Below are positions 63,506 to 64,000 of a stretch of DNA of 64,000 nt, in pieces. Made by a program: the position numbers and the translations under genes. The stretch's first letter is position 1. Every line of letters begins with the position of its first letter. A model generated the notes under the pieces. That model was not told the DNA's origin, did no database searches, and saw only the letters and a program-made list of their open reading frames with translations. The stretch covers positions 248,001 to 312,000 of the forward strand of contig JAJVIC010000010.1 of the NCBI GenBank assembly GCA_022072225.1, in the 5' to 3' direction. The stretch is from Bacteroidia bacterium. GTDB taxonomy: Bacteria; Bacteroidota; Bacteroidia; SXHM01.

Positions 63506-64000
63506 TGCCGAATACTCCGGTAAACATTTTCTGGTTCAGAAGAGACCTGCGGTTGCATGACAACTGCGGGTTTTTTCATGCCCTGAAAGAAGGTGGAAAT
63601 GTTTTGCCGGTTTTTATTTTCGATACCGAAATTCTGTCGAAACTGGAGAATAAAAAAGATGCACGGGTTGAGTTTATTCATACTCAACTTTCAAAACTAA
63701 AAGATGAGTTTGAAAAATACGGCAGTTCACTGAAAATAATATACGGCAATCCTGAAACCGCTTATAAACGGTTGATTGATAAATATAAGGTTACAGCTGT
63801 TTATACAAATCGCGATTATGAGCCCTATGCAAATGAAAGAGATGAAAATATTTTACAACTGCTTTCTGAACAAGGAATAGCATTCCACACATTTAAAGAC
63901 CATGTAATTTTTGAAAAAGATGATGTGTTAAAACCGGATGGTAAGCCCTACACTGTTTTTACACCGTATTCGGTTCGCTGGAAAGCTGCACTGGCAACTA
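63505..64000 (+). CDS. Deoxyribodipyrimidine photolyase / cryptochrome, 5' part
   Basis: Light-driven DNA repair or blue-light sensing. 165 codons before the window edge, so about one third of a full protein. The antenna-binding alpha/beta domain starts with NIFWFRRDLRLHDN; PVFIFDTEIL, YGNPETAYKRL and AVYTNRDYEPYANERDE are family segments. The FAD domain lies outside. Translationally coupled to the sigma factor. Confidence 0.92.
   Translation, partial: MPNTPVNIFWFRRDLRLHDNCGFFHALKEGGNVLPVFIFDTEILSKLENKKDARVEFIHTQLSKLKDEFEKYGSSLKIIYGNPETAYKRLIDKYKVTAVYTNRDYEPYANERDENILQLLSEQGIAFHTFKDHVIFEKDDVLKPDGKPYTVFTPYSVRWKAALAT

Overview
The window comes from a member of the phylum Bacteroidota. The evidence is the type IX secretion (T9SS) C-terminal sorting domains on several secreted proteins, a GldM homologue, a NusA that ends shortly after its KH domains, DUF5686, HU-CCDC81/SPOR and gliding-motility C-terminal domains, and TAnnTTTG-type -7 promoter boxes. 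Spacing is tight, with many ATGA or TAATG start/stop overlaps. I cannot place it below phylum with confidence. The DNA is ordinary chromosome with mostly housekeeping genes, but it is unusually full of dispersed palindromic repeats, several of which lie inside or at the edges of genes.

Layout. 1-9064 (minus): a complex I operon nuoA-B-C-D-H-I-J-K-L-M-N (nuoN cut by the window edge). The nuoE-F-G input module is missing, and a 65-bp palindrome sits where it would normally be. 9200-11773: a PfkB-type sugar kinase, a HEAT-like protein, a biotin carrier protein and a RelE-like toxin/antitoxin pair. 11876-12472: a tRNA-Leu(CAA) gene with its terminator and a GIY-YIG nuclease gene, flanked by the 5' and 3' parts of a second, broken tRNA-Leu. 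Each broken part carries the same 18-bp palindrome in a loop. 12515-16861: dCMP deaminase, S41 protease, PurT, DprA. 16986-18653: a secreted haem/copper-type protein. 18655-23280: the rimP-nusA-infB operon with promoter, leader hairpin and strong terminator. 23298-30917: stress protein, HD hydrolase, GNAT, M1 peptidase, PLP enzyme, T9SS protein, aspartate kinase. 31094-32397: a sigma factor, a small membrane protein, and a 14-unit array of exact 21-bp repeats that is open in the frame of the small protein after its stop codon. 32304-42174: SBBP beta-propeller protein, GldM, M42 peptidase, a large repetitive T9SS adhesin, EamA transporter, flippase-like membrane protein. 42211-54232: oxidoreductase, tryptophanase, DUF5686, KdsB, HU/SPOR protein, HemJ, DUF3137 and other envelope proteins. 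54362-61764: acyl-CoA dehydrogenase, a polysaccharide-export pair (SLBB + Wzz), aldehyde dehydrogenase, an orphan MurD C-terminal-like domain, and an LEA-type lipoprotein. 61950-64000: a B12-binding MerR light sensor (CarH/LitR type), an ECF sigma factor and a photolyase/cryptochrome (cut by the edge), which together look like a light-response module.

How they work together. Complex I probably feeds the quinone pool from a donor other than NADH unless EFG are encoded elsewhere. The T9SS cargo proteins and GldM belong to the same secretion system. KdsB, SLBB and Wzz serve LPS and surface polysaccharide. The strongest candidates for something new are the nested tRNA-Leu/GIY-YIG locus with its loop-inserted palindromes, the 21-bp array, and the palindromes that have become coding sequence in NuoB, NuoC, the SBBP protein and the SLBB protein.
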